Source: an uncultured Clostridia bacterium
GTDB lineage: Bacteria; Bacillota; Clostridia; Christensenellales; Aristaeellaceae
Assembly: GCA_934636105.1 (NCBI GenBank)
Contig: CAKTZR010000016.1
Coordinates: 9,897-73,896 of the forward strand
Length of the DNA stretch: 64,000 nucleotides
Direction: 5' to 3'
Shown here: positions 17,615 through 26,678 of the stretch, one piece after another
Layout: the number at the start of each line of letters is the position of its first letter
How positions within the stretch are numbered: position 1 is the stretch's first letter
Position numbers and translations under genes: made by a program
The notes under the pieces: generated by a model
Database searches by the model: none
Seen by the model: only the letters and a program-made list of their open reading frames with translations
Told to the model about the DNA's origin: nothing

Positions 17615-19339
17615 ATGGCAGACAACAGAGGGCGCGACGGCGGTTTCCGCGGCGCAAATCGAAATACGGATAGAAAGCCGCGCGGCGACAGACCCGTGTC
17701 CGGCGAAAAGAAATTCGGCGAGCGCAAGTTCGGCGAGAAGAAGCCCTACGGCGCGCGGGGGGATAAGCCGTCCTTCGGCGAAAAGAAGTTCGGGGACAAG
17801 AAGCCCTACGGCGAGCGTAAGTTTGGAGACAAGCCTGCGTTTGGCGGCGAACGCAAATTCGGCGATAAAAAGCCTTACGGTGAGCGCAGATTTGGGGATA
17901 AGCCCGCGTTCGGCGAGAAGCGCGGCGACAAGCCGTCTTTCGGCAATCGCAGGCCCGGCTTCGGCGCGCCGCATGCGGAGCGCAAGCCGCGCCCGGTGAA
18001 CCTCGCGCCGCGCCGCGTGGCGCTGGAAACGCTGCTGGACGTGAGCCGCTCGGATGCGTATGCGTCGCTGGCGCTGGACAAGCGGCTGGCGCAGGCCAAT
18101 CTGCCGCGCCGCGACCGCGCGTTTGTGACCCAGCTGGTTTACGGCACGCTGGAAAACCGCATGACGCTCGACTGGCGCATCGATCAGTTCCTCGAGGGCA
18201 ATAAGGAAATCGATCAGACCGTGCGCGAGATTCTGCGCATGGGCGCATATCAGCTGTTCTACCTCGACCGCGTGCCGGATATGGCGGCGGTGGATGAATC
18301 CGTCAGCCTGACCCGCGCAATGGGGCTGGAGGCGCTGACCGGGCTGGTCAACGGCGTGCTGCGCAACATGATCCGCGGCAAGAACGACGTGGTCTGGCCA
18401 AAACCGCAGGAGGACGCGGTGAAGTACCTTTCCGTCATGTTCAGCGCGCCGGAGACGCTCTGCCGGATGCTGGTGGACGCTTACGGCGAGCACGACGCGA
18501 TGGAAATCCTGCGCTACCGCCCGAAGGACCGCAGCGTGACGGTTCGCGTGAACTATCTGCGCTGCGATGACGCGCGCCTGCGCAGCCTCTTTGCCGACGA
18601 CGAGTTGGAGTTTGACCCGGGCATTCTGCCGGGCGTGTATAAGGTGCACAGCGCGGGCGACATGACCCGCATGCGCGCTTTCCAGAACGGCCTGTTCACG
18701 ATTCAGGGCGAAAGCTCCGTGCTGGCCGCGCGCATGGTCGGCGCGAAGCCGGGTCAGACCGTGCTGGATGCGTGCGCCGCGCCGGGCGGCAAGACGGCCG
18801 TGATGAGCGAAATGATGGGCGACACGGGCCGCGTTTACGCGTGGGATACGCACGCGCACCGCGTCGAGCTGATTCGCGGCACGATGAACCGCCTGAAGCT
18901 GGAAAACGTGCGCCCGGCGGTCAAGGACGCTTCCGTTCCGCGCGAGGACATGGCCATGACGCTGGATGCGGCGCTGGTGGACGCGCCCTGCTCCGGCACG
19001 GGCGTGATGAACGAAAAGCCGGACGTGAAATACCGCGTGACGGAGGAGGGCGTGCAGGCGCTCTGCCGCACGCAGAAGGATATCCTCGACGCGGTGGCCC
19101 CGATGGTGAAGGTGGGCGGCACGCTGGTGTATTCCACCTGCTCCATTCTGCCGCAGGAGAACGAGGAGCAGATCAGGGCGTTCCTGGAGCGCCATCCCGA
19201 ATATGAAATTCAGCCGATGGGCGCGGAACTGCCGGAGAAGCTGGCGGCGCATGAAAACGTCTACGGCCTGCAAATGTTCGCGCACAGGGACGGCACGGAC
19301 GGCTTCTACGTCTGCCGCATGCGCAGGGTGAAGGCGTGA
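17615..19339 (+). CDS. rsmB: 16S rRNA m5C967 methyltransferase RsmB with long basic N-terminal arm
   Basis: The 574-residue protein has a NusB-like RNA-binding region (from about residue 130) and a SAM-dependent m5C methyltransferase domain. It has the SAM loop DACAAPGGKTA, the motif-IV Cys in DAPCSGTG and the catalytic Cys in YSTCSILPQENEE. The first ~125 residues are a low-complexity arm of FGxKK, FGDKKPYGER and KPSFG units rich in Lys, Arg, Gly and Phe. E. coli RsmB is about 430 residues and lacks it. The arm is inferred to be disordered and RNA-binding. The gene lies between fmt and rlmN. Confidence 0.94.
   Translation: MADNRGRDGGFRGANRNTDRKPRGDRPVSGEKKFGERKFGEKKPYGARGDKPSFGEKKFGDKKPYGERKFGDKPAFGGERKFGDKKPYGERRFGDKPAFGEKRGDKPSFGNRRPGFGAPHAERKPRPVNLAPRRVALETLLDVSRSDAYASLALDKRLAQANLPRRDRAFVTQLVYGTLENRMTLDWRIDQFLEGNKEIDQTVREILRMGAYQLFYLDRVPDMAAVDESVSLTRAMGLEALTGLVNGVLRNMIRGKNDVVWPKPQEDAVKYLSVMFSAPETLCRMLVDAYGEHDAMEILRYRPKDRSVTVRVNYLRCDDARLRSLFADDELEFDPGILPGVYKVHSAGDMTRMRAFQNGLFTIQGESSVLAARMVGAKPGQTVLDACAAPGGKTAVMSEMMGDTGRVYAWDTHAHRVELIRGTMNRLKLENVRPAVKDASVPREDMAMTLDAALVDAPCSGTGVMNEKPDVKYRVTEEGVQALCRTQKDILDAVAPMVKVGGTLVYSTCSILPQENEEQIRAFLERHPEYEIQPMGAELPEKLAAHENVYGLQMFAHRDGTDGFYVCRMRRVKA
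17698..17955 (+). repeat. Coding repeat region in rsmB
   Basis: About ten imperfect units of a FGEKK / FGDKKPYGER / KPAFG pattern are encoded here. The units differ at synonymous positions (GGC/GGA/GGG/GGT, AAG/AAA), so the pattern is conserved as protein and is not a recent DNA amplification. Confidence 0.8.
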
Positions 19340-20406
19340 TGATCGGGATGGACAAGACGCAGCTGCTGGGCATGACCCCGGACGAGCTGGCGGCGTATTT
19401 CAAGCAGCTGGGCCAGCCCGCGTTCCGCGCGAAGCAGGTGTTTTCGTGGCTGCATCAGGGCGCAGACTTCGAGCAGATGAGCAATCTGCCCAAGGCGCTT
19501 CGCGAAACGCTTGCGGAAACCTGCGTGGCGAACCCGGTCGCGGTGCTGGAAACGATTGAATCCAAACTCGACGGCACGATCAAGCTGCTGTATCGCCTGC
19601 CGGACGGCAACGTCATCGAGGGCGTGCTGATGCGCTATAAATACGGCAACACGCTCTGCCTGTCCACGCAGGTGGGCTGCCGGATGGGCTGCGCGTTCTG
19701 CGCGTCCACGCTGGACGGCTGCGCGCGAAGCCTGACCCCGGCGGAGATGCTGGGGCAGATCGTCTGTGCAAACGGCGTGCTTGCGCCGCAGGGGCAGAAA
19801 GTCGGCAACATCGTGCTGATGGGCAGCGGCGAACCGCTGGATAATTATGACAACGTGGTGAAGTTCCTGCGGATTCTGCGGATGGAGGGCGGTTTGTGCA
19901 TCGGCATGCGCAGCGTGTCCCTTTCGACCTGCGGGCTGGTGGAAAACATGCGCCGCTTTGCGGAGGAGGATCTGCCGGTGACGCTGTCGCTGTCGCTGCA
20001 CGCGCCCAACGACGAGGTGCGCAGAAAGCTGATGCCCGTCGCACGCAAATACAGCATGGACGACGTGCTTTCCGCCTGCCGCAACTACATTGAAAAGACG
20101 GGACGGCGCGTGATTTTTGAATACGCGCTGGTTCACGGCGTGAACGCCGACCCGGCGCAGGCCGTCGAGCTGGCGGGCAGGCTGCGCGGCATGCAGTGCC
20201 ACGTCAACCTGATCCCGCTCAACAGCGTGCCGGAGCGCGGCTTGACGGGCGTGACCGAGCGCGAGGTGGATGCGTTCAAGCATGCGCTGGAGCAGAAAGG
20301 CATTTCCGTGACCCGCCGCCGCGAGATGGGCGACGACATCGAGGGCGCATGCGGCCAGCTCCGCCGGCGCTATATCCAGGACAACAATTTGAACACCGAA
20401 AACTGA
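19339..20406 (+). CDS. rlmN: Dual-specificity RNA methyltransferase RlmN
   Basis: The 355-residue radical-SAM enzyme methylates C2 of A2503 in 23S rRNA and A37 in some tRNAs. The radical-SAM cluster motif is CRMGCAFC. The two catalytic Cys fall in the expected positions: one near the C-terminus in EGACGQL, and one in the STCGLVENMR region. The ATG at 19339 overlaps the rsmB stop (TGATG), which implies coupled translation; a second ATG at 19348 is possible. Confidence 0.95.
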   Translation: MIGMDKTQLLGMTPDELAAYFKQLGQPAFRAKQVFSWLHQGADFEQMSNLPKALRETLAETCVANPVAVLETIESKLDGTIKLLYRLPDGNVIEGVLMRYKYGNTLCLSTQVGCRMGCAFCASTLDGCARSLTPAEMLGQIVCANGVLAPQGQKVGNIVLMGSGEPLDNYDNVVKFLRILRMEGGLCIGMRSVSLSTCGLVENMRRFAEEDLPVTLSLSLHAPNDEVRRKLMPVARKYSMDDVLSACRNYIEKTGRRVIFEYALVHGVNADPAQAVELAGRLRGMQCHVNLIPLNSVPERGLTGVTEREVDAFKHALEQKGISVTRRREMGDDIEGACGQLRRRYIQDNNLNTEN

Positions 20407-20425
20407 CAGCGGGGAGTGAAGCGGC

Positions 20426-21157
20426 GTGGCGGCGACGATGCGCACCGATATCGGCAAAAAACGCAAACAGAATGAGGATGCGGCCTGGTTTGACGAGAAG
20501 CGCGGCGTTTTTGTCGTTGCGGACGGCATGGGCGGCCATCTGGCGGGCGAAGTGGCCAGCGGAATGGCGATTGACGCGGTGCGCAAAATGGCGGCGCGGC
20601 ACAAAAAGCCCTCGATCGACCTGCTGAAAAAGACGGTGCTCGGCGCGCACGAGCGGATTTATCTGCATGCGCAGGGGCATGCCGAATGCGCGGGCATGGG
20701 CACGACGCTTTCGATGATGTGGCGCGGCGGCGGCTATATGTATATCGCGCACGTCGGCGACAGCCGGATTTACCGACTGCGGGATGGGCGCATGCAGCAG
20801 ATCACGCAGGATCACTCGCTGGTGGGCGAATTGGTCCGCGCGGGCATTCTGACCCCGGAGGAGGCCAGAACCCATCCGCGGCGCAACATCATTACCCGCG
20901 CGCTCGGCACGGAGGGGGACAACACCCCGGATCTGCTTGCGGCGGATATCAAGCCCGGCGACCGTTTCCTGCTCTGCACGGACGGGCTGACGGGCATGGT
21001 GCGCGACGACGACATCGAAAAAACGCTCCTTGACAGCAAAACTATCGACCAGGCGGCCAATCGCTTAATCGAGATGGCGCTGGACGCGGGCGGCAGCGAC
21101 AATGTGACGCTGATTCTCTGCACCGGCGAGGAGGGCAAACCGTGGAGACGAGACTGA
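20426..21157 (+). CDS. prpC: PP2C-type Ser/Thr phosphatase (PrpC/Stp)
   Basis: The 243-residue protein has the PP2C metal motifs VADGMGGHLAGEVAS (Asp33), GMGTTLSMM, HVGDSRIYRL, CTDGLTGMV and GGSDNVTLI. It reverses phosphorylation by the adjacent PASTA kinase, typically on cell-wall, translation and division proteins. The GTG at 20426 follows GGGGAG at 9 bases. The 3' end overlaps prkC by 16 bp. Confidence 0.94.
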   Translation: MAATMRTDIGKKRKQNEDAAWFDEKRGVFVVADGMGGHLAGEVASGMAIDAVRKMAARHKKPSIDLLKKTVLGAHERIYLHAQGHAECAGMGTTLSMMWRGGGYMYIAHVGDSRIYRLRDGRMQQITQDHSLVGELVRAGILTPEEARTHPRRNIITRALGTEGDNTPDLLAADIKPGDRFLLCTDGLTGMVRDDDIEKTLLDSKTIDQAANRLIEMALDAGGSDNVTLILCTGEEGKPWRRD

Positions 21158-22992
21158 TCGGCAAAATCATCAGCCGCCGTTTCCGCGTGGAGGATATCAT
21201 CGGCCGGGGCGGCATGGCGATTGTGTATCGCGCGTTTGACCTCAAGACGCATCAGACCGTTGCGATCAAGGTGCTGCGCGAGGAATACGCGGAGGATCCC
21301 GAATACAAAGAGCGGTTCAGGCGGGAGGGCGAGGTCTGCCGAAAGCTGAGCCACCCGAACGTCGTGAATCTGATCGACGCGGGCGAGGTCGGCGACGTAT
21401 CGTATCTGGCGATGGAATACGTGGACGGACAGACGCTCAAGGAACTGATTCACCAGACCGGCGGCATTGCGCAGGAAGACGCGGTGCGCTTCACGCTGCA
21501 AATTCTCGCGGCGCTTGGGCATGCGCATCAGCGCGGCATCGTCCACAGGGATGTGAAGCCGCAGAACGTGATGGTTTCCCGCGCGGGCCAGGTGAAGGTC
21601 GGCGATTTCGGCATCGCGGGCATGGCGGATACCAAAACCCTGACGACCGACGGCAACGTGATGGGCTCGGTGCATTATTTTTCCCCGGAACAGGCCAAGG
21701 GCATGAAAGCGACGGCGGCCAGCGACCTGTATTCCGTCGGCGTGATTCTCTACGAAATGCTCTGCGGCCATGTGCCATTTGAGGGGGAGACGGCGGTTTC
21801 GGTCGCGATGATGCACCTGATGGAACCGCCCAAGCCCATCGAGGAACAGGCGAAAGTCAGTCCCGCCGTGGCGATGATCGTGAATAAGGCGCTGAAAAAG
21901 CTGCCGCAGGAGCGATACCAGAGCGCGGACGCGATGGCACGCGATCTGCGGCGGGCGCTCCGCCATCCGGACGGCGAGTTCATGGAGCAGCATCATCCGG
22001 CGATTCTGGAGGAATCCCGCGAGGTGGCCGAAAAAATCCGCAGAAAGAAAGAATCCCGCAGCATGCCCGCCCGGCTGCTGACGCTGTTTGTGCTGCTGGT
22101 GCTGATTGCGCTGATCGGCGTGGCGGGTATCCGGCTGTATCGAACGATGTTCGTCACCGTTCGAACGCCCGATTTGACGGGGCTGGACGAAGCGACGGCC
22201 CAGCGCATGATTGCCAACGCGGGGCTGACGCTGGAACTGGAATATGCGTACAGCGACGCGACCGAAGGCTATATTTTCGACCAGAATCCCAAGGCAAACG
22301 AGGAAGTCGGCCGAGGCGGCGCCGTGACGGCGATGATTTCCAAGGGCACCGGGCTTTTGCTCGTGCCGAGGCTGGCGGGCATGACGCAGACGGACGCGGA
22401 AAGTGTGCTGGCGACGCAGGGGCTGTCGCTGGGCTATGTGGAAATCGTGCCGAGCGAAAAGCTGCGCGGCGTGGTGCTCTCGCAAAACCCGGAAGCGGGG
22501 ACGAACGCCGAACCGGGCGCGGCGGTTTCGCTGACGGTTTCTGGCGGGCGGGTCGTCGTGCCGGAACTGGTTGGCCAGCGCGAGGAGGAAGCCGTTGAGC
22601 GCATGACCTCCGTCGGGCTGACCTGCGGCGAAATCGGCTATCAAAACGTCGATACCGCCAGACAGGACGGCGTGGTGCTGACGCAGTCCATCGACAAATT
22701 CACCGAGGTGCTGCCCGGCAGCGTGGTGAACATGACCGTCGGCCGATACGACAGGCGGCGCTATACAGCCAACGTCACCGTTTCGGTGGAGGTGCCGGAG
22801 GAGGGCGTGACCGTCCGCGTGACGCTGGTGGATGAAAACGGGCAGGAAAACGACATGTATGCCGCCAAGCACACCGAAGTCGGGCCGCTTGAGCTGCATG
22901 TGACGCTGCGAAGCGAAACCAGTGGCGTGCGCACCTGGCGGCTCTATCTGGATGGAAACTTCAAGAGCGAAGCGACGGCTGTTTTGCAGTAA
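21142..22992 (+). CDS. prkC: PASTA-domain Ser/Thr kinase PrkC
   Basis: The 616-residue membrane kinase has an N-terminal Hanks domain with GRGGMAIVY, Lys43, HRD at 135-137 and DFG at 155-157. A membrane segment follows at about 311-334. Three PASTA domains (about 345-535) sense muropeptides or lipid II outside the cell, with a further C-terminal beta-rich domain. The start GTG overlaps prpC. It is next to prpC, rsgA and rpe, the conserved clostridial layout. Confidence 0.95.
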   Translation: METRLIGKIISRRFRVEDIIGRGGMAIVYRAFDLKTHQTVAIKVLREEYAEDPEYKERFRREGEVCRKLSHPNVVNLIDAGEVGDVSYLAMEYVDGQTLKELIHQTGGIAQEDAVRFTLQILAALGHAHQRGIVHRDVKPQNVMVSRAGQVKVGDFGIAGMADTKTLTTDGNVMGSVHYFSPEQAKGMKATAASDLYSVGVILYEMLCGHVPFEGETAVSVAMMHLMEPPKPIEEQAKVSPAVAMIVNKALKKLPQERYQSADAMARDLRRALRHPDGEFMEQHHPAILEESREVAEKIRRKKESRSMPARLLTLFVLLVLIALIGVAGIRLYRTMFVTVRTPDLTGLDEATAQRMIANAGLTLELEYAYSDATEGYIFDQNPKANEEVGRGGAVTAMISKGTGLLLVPRLAGMTQTDAESVLATQGLSLGYVEIVPSEKLRGVVLSQNPEAGTNAEPGAAVSLTVSGGRVVVPELVGQREEEAVERMTSVGLTCGEIGYQNVDTARQDGVVLTQSIDKFTEVLPGSVVNMTVGRYDRRRYTANVTVSVEVPEEGVTVRVTLVDENGQENDMYAAKHTEVGPLELHVTLRSETSGVRTWRLYLDGNFKSEATAVLQ

Positions 22993-23001
22993 AGGAGAAC
23001 T

Positions 23002-23880
23002 ATGACGGGAAGCATCCTGCGGGGAATCGGCAGTTTTTACACCGTGCTCTGCGACGAGGACGGACAGGAATACACCCTGCGCGCACAGAAAAAACTGCGC
23101 CATCAGAAAATGACGCCGATGGTCGGCGATCATGTCCGCTTCACGCCGGGACAGGGCGGGGAGGACGGCTGGCTGGAGGAAATTCTGCCGCGCAGGAGCA
23201 TGATGGAGCGGCCGAGCGTCGCCAACGTCGATATGCTGATGCTGGTGGTTGCCAGCGTGCCGCAGCCGGATATGCTGCTGTGCGACAAGCTGATTCTGCG
23301 CGCGGAAAAGGGCGGCATGATTCCGGCGATCTGCGTCAATAAAATCGATCTGGGCGACGATCTGGCCGAACAGATTCGGCGCGAATATGTCGGTACGCAG
23401 CTGCGCGTGTTCAGCGTCAGCGCGCACGAGGGCACGGGCATTCCCGAACTGCGGGAAGCCATGCGCGGCAGGGTTACGTGTCTGGCCGGGCAGTCCGCCG
23501 TGGGCAAAAGCTCGCTGCTCAACGCGCTGTTTGATCTGGGGCTGGAAACCGGCGGATTGAGCCGCAAAACCGAACGCGGGCGGCATACGACGCGGCGCGC
23601 GGAAATGATGGTCGTGGACGGCATGTTTGTGCTGGATACGCCGGGCTTCAGCCTGCTGGAGCTGGAAAACGGCATCAATCCGCAGGACTTTGCCCAGCTG
23701 TATCCCGAATACAATGCGCTGGCGGGCCAATGCCGCTTTCAGCCGTGTCTGCATGACCGCGAACCGGGCTGCGCCGTACACGCCGCCGTGGATGCGGGCG
23801 AGCTGGGCGCGGCGCGGTGGCAGCGATACAGAGAGCTGCTGGCGCAGGTTCGTGAAAATTGGAAGGGGCGTTACGAATGA
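23002..23880 (+). CDS. rsgA: Ribosome small-subunit GTPase RsgA
   Basis: The 292-residue late 30S assembly factor has the circularly permuted GTPase order: NKID (G4), then GQSAVGKSSLLN (G1) and DTPGFS (G3). An N-terminal OB fold and a C-terminal zinc knuckle (CRFQPCLHDREPGC) are present. ATG at 23002 follows AAAGGAGAA. The stop overlaps the rpe start (ATGA). Confidence 0.95.
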   Translation: MTGSILRGIGSFYTVLCDEDGQEYTLRAQKKLRHQKMTPMVGDHVRFTPGQGGEDGWLEEILPRRSMMERPSVANVDMLMLVVASVPQPDMLLCDKLILRAEKGGMIPAICVNKIDLGDDLAEQIRREYVGTQLRVFSVSAHEGTGIPELREAMRGRVTCLAGQSAVGKSSLLNALFDLGLETGGLSRKTERGRHTTRRAEMMVVDGMFVLDTPGFSLLELENGINPQDFAQLYPEYNALAGQCRFQPCLHDREPGCAVHAAVDAGELGAARWQRYRELLAQVRENWKGRYE

Positions 23881-24536
23881 GCAACAGGAAAATCGAAATT
23901 TCGCCGTCCGTGCTGGGCGCGGATTTGATGCGCTTGGGCGAAGAAATCAAGATGGTGGAAGCGCTGGGCGTTCGCTGGCTGCATCTGGACAACATGGACG
24001 GGCATTTCGCGCCGAACATCAGCTTCGGGCCGGATTTTGTGCGCGCCATCCGCAAACAGACGAAGCTGTTTCTGGATACGCATCTGATGCTCTCCGAGCC
24101 GATGAAGTATATCGAAGCCTACGCCAAAGCGGGCGCGGATTTGATCACCGTGCATGTGGAAGCGGACGGCAACTGCGCCGAGACGCTGGAAGCCATCCAC
24201 GCGCTGGGCGTGAAAGCTGGCGTGAGCATCAACCCGGAAACGCCGGCCAGCGCGCTTGAACCGCTTCTGCCGCTGTGCGACCTCGTGCTGGTGATGACGG
24301 TGAAGCCCGGTTTCGGCGGGCAGACGCTCCGCGAGGACTGCGTGGCGAAAATTCCGGAAATTCGGGAAATGATTGCAAAGACGGGCCGTGATATCCTCAT
24401 TGAGGTGGACGGCGGCGTGAAGCAGAGCAACGCGGCGCAGATCATCGACGCGGGCGCGGATGTGCTGGTCATGGGTACGGGGCTTTTCCGTGCGGAAGAT
24501 CCGAAGGCCGTTGTCAAGGCCGTGCTGGGAGAATGA
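23877..24536 (+). CDS. rpe: Ribulose-phosphate 3-epimerase
   Basis: The 219-residue TIM barrel interconverts ribulose-5-P and xylulose-5-P in the pentose phosphate pathway. Motifs are PSVLGADL, HLDNMDGHFAPNIS, MLSEP, MTVKPGFGGQ and EVDGGV. The ATG overlaps the rsgA stop as ATGA. The frame is open 18 bp further upstream, inside rsgA, but without a better start. Confidence 0.95.
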   Translation: MSNRKIEISPSVLGADLMRLGEEIKMVEALGVRWLHLDNMDGHFAPNISFGPDFVRAIRKQTKLFLDTHLMLSEPMKYIEAYAKAGADLITVHVEADGNCAETLEAIHALGVKAGVSINPETPASALEPLLPLCDLVLVMTVKPGFGGQTLREDCVAKIPEIREMIAKTGRDILIEVDGGVKQSNAAQIIDAGADVLVMGTGLFRAEDPKAVVKAVLGE

Positions 24537-24537
24537 C

Positions 24538-25191
24538 ATGAAGGTTTTGATTGTGCTCGGCGGGGATGCGCCGGGCGTGGAGCTGCTGAAAAGCTGCGTG
24601 CAGGAAGCGGATTTTTCCATCGCGGCAGACAGGGGGCTGGAAGCCTTTGACGCGGCGGGGCTGGAGCCGGATATGCTCATCGGCGACATGGATTCCGTCT
24701 CGCCCGACGTGCTGGCGCGGTACGAAAGCCGACTGTCGGAGGACAGGCTGAACTGCATCAAAAACGATACGGACTGCGAATATGCGATGAATCTTGCCAT
24801 CAGCAAGGGCGCGACGGAAATCATTCTGCTCGGCGCGCTGGGCGGGCGGCTCGATCACGCGCTGGCGAACCTGATGATGATTGTGCGGGCGGCGCGCCAC
24901 GGCGTTTGGGCTGAAATCCGCGCGGAGGGCGTGCGCATCGTCCGCATCAACGGAAGCTATACGCTGACGGGCGCGAAGAACGGCACGATTTCGCTGCTGC
25001 CGCTGGGCACGGCGCGCGGCGTGACGATTCGGGGCTGCTATTATACGATTGAAGATTTTACGCTGGAAAATGACACGTCGCGCGGCATGAGCAACGTAGT
25101 TACGGAGGATGAAGCCGTGTTTACGGTTTGCGAGGGCGATTTGCTGCTCTTTCATTACAGCGATATTCACGGACATGGGGAAAGCGCATGA
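24538..25191 (+). CDS. thiN: Thiamine pyrophosphokinase
   Basis: The 217-residue protein makes thiamine pyrophosphate from thiamine and ATP. It has the N-terminal AADRGLEA and IGDMDSV motifs and the NDTDCEYAM stretch, followed by LGGRLDHALAN and the C-terminal beta-barrel (TLTGAKNGTISLLPL). It is one base from rpe and overlaps the trmK start by 4 bp (ATGA). No TPP riboswitch is present. Confidence 0.93.
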   Translation: MKVLIVLGGDAPGVELLKSCVQEADFSIAADRGLEAFDAAGLEPDMLIGDMDSVSPDVLARYESRLSEDRLNCIKNDTDCEYAMNLAISKGATEIILLGALGGRLDHALANLMMIVRAARHGVWAEIRAEGVRIVRINGSYTLTGAKNGTISLLPLGTARGVTIRGCYYTIEDFTLENDTSRGMSNVVTEDEAVFTVCEGDLLLFHYSDIHGHGESA

Positions 25192-26657
25192 ACCCGATTT
25201 TACTGGATGAACGCTTGAGCGCGGCGGCCGGGCTGGCGCGGGAAGCGCTGGCAGGCGGGGAACGACCCGTCGCGGCGGATATCGGCTGCGACCACGGCTT
25301 TCTGACGGCCAAGCTGCTGGAAACCGTGCCCGATTTGACGATGCTGGCCAGCGACGTGAGCGCGCCGTCGCTGGAAAAGGCGCGGCGGCTGCTGGCCGCG
25401 CGCGGCTTGAGCGAACGCGCGAAGCTGACGGTCGCGGACGGCTTGAGCGCCATCGACAGACCTGTGAACGCGGTGATGATTCTCGGCATGGGCGCGGGCA
25501 CGATTCTCAAAATCGTTTCCGAGGGCAGAAACAAAATCGGCGGCGCGGCGCTGATTGTGCAGGCAAACGTCGATCTGCCGCTTTTGCGCGGCGGACTGGC
25601 CGAACTGGGTTTCACGATTCAAAACGAAATCTATTGCCGCGCGGCGGGACGACACTATGTCACCATGCTGGCCAGAGCGGGCGAAGCGGAAGCGCCGGAT
25701 GAGCGTCATCTGATGCTGGGCGCGTGCGCGGACGGTGCGCAGAACGACGAACAATATGATTATCTGGCGTGGCAGCGCGGCGTCCGCGTGCGGGAGATGC
25801 TTTCGCAGGCAGGAACGGATACGCCGCGCGCCAAAGAGCGGCTGTTTGCGGGCGGCCATGAGCTAAGCATTATTGCGGAGGCGATTGGGATGAACAAATG
25901 CACGGTTTCGGATGTTGAAAAGATGGTCGGCGAAATCGCGCCGTTTGAGCTGGCCGAAGAGTGGGACAATGTGGGTCTGCTCTTTGGCCGCAGAGACGCG
26001 GAAGTGACGCGCATCGTCGTCGCGCTCGACCTGACGCAGAAGGCGGTGGACAAGGCAAAGGCGCTGGGCGCGCAGCTGATTGTGACCCATCACCCGATCA
26101 TGTTCAGCGCAATCAAGCGAGTGACGGATGAGACGCGCGAGGGCAGGCTCATGCTCGACATGGCGCAGGCCGGAATCAGCCACATTGCGGCGCACACGAA
26201 CCTTGACGCGGCCAAGGGCGGCGTGAACGATACGCTGATGCGCGTGATGGGCGCGGAAAACGTGCGCGGCGAAGGTTTTGTGCGCGCGGGCGACGTGCCG
26301 GAGGGGACGACTTTCGGCCAGCTCTGTGCCAGGGCGCAGAAGAAGCTGCACGCCGCCGTCCGCGCGTTCGGCAGCGCGGACACGCCCGTTCATGTGCTGG
26401 GCTGCTGTTCCGGCGCGGGCGGAAGCGAAATTGCGGATGCGCTCGCGCTGGGTGCGGACTGCTTCATCACGGGCGAAATGCGCCATCATGAAGCGCTCGA
26501 CGCGCTGGACAAGGGATGCTGCGTCATCGAAGCGGGGCATTTTGAAACGGAAAACCCGGTCTGCGAAGTGCTCGCCGACGCTTTACAAAACGCGGCGGAT
26601 GCGTTACAATATAACGTGACGGTTTTCTGCCTGAAGGATGACCCCTTTGGGCGTTAA
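25188..26657 (+). CDS. tRNA m1A22 methyltransferase TrmK fused to Nif3/DUF34 domain
   Basis: A single 489-residue frame encodes two proteins that are separate neighbours in most Firmicutes. Residues 1-234 are TrmK (YqfN): DIGCDHGFLTAKLLE for SAM binding and ILGMGAGTI, which methylates N1 of A22 in tRNA. Residues 235-489 are a Nif3/DUF34 protein (YqfO-like) with EEWDNVGLL, THHPIMFS, a metal-ligand ITGEMRHH and HFETE for a two-metal site. The join is at Met235, codon 25890-25892, which is preceded by GGAGG at 8 bases (25877-25881). A separate Nif3 protein may thus also be made. No stop codon lies between the parts. Confidence 0.9.
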   Translation: MNPILLDERLSAAAGLAREALAGGERPVAADIGCDHGFLTAKLLETVPDLTMLASDVSAPSLEKARRLLAARGLSERAKLTVADGLSAIDRPVNAVMILGMGAGTILKIVSEGRNKIGGAALIVQANVDLPLLRGGLAELGFTIQNEIYCRAAGRHYVTMLARAGEAEAPDERHLMLGACADGAQNDEQYDYLAWQRGVRVREMLSQAGTDTPRAKERLFAGGHELSIIAEAIGMNKCTVSDVEKMVGEIAPFELAEEWDNVGLLFGRRDAEVTRIVVALDLTQKAVDKAKALGAQLIVTHHPIMFSAIKRVTDETREGRLMLDMAQAGISHIAAHTNLDAAKGGVNDTLMRVMGAENVRGEGFVRAGDVPEGTTFGQLCARAQKKLHAAVRAFGSADTPVHVLGCCSGAGGSEIADALALGADCFITGEMRHHEALDALDKGCCVIEAGHFETENPVCEVLADALQNAADALQYNVTVFCLKDDPFGR

Positions 26658-26678
26658 AGGATTGAGGAGGGCCATATT

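Noticed and set aside
17698..17955. Possible CRISPR-like repeats
   Set aside because: The repeats are in frame within rsmB with diverged synonymous sites and no unique spacers of constant length.
20812..23781. 989-codon minus-strand frame opposite prpC-prkC-rsgA
   Set aside because: Mirror of three certain genes; no start site, no motif.
24400..24540. TPP riboswitch before thiN
   Set aside because: thiN starts one base after rpe; there is no leader and no THI-box sequence.
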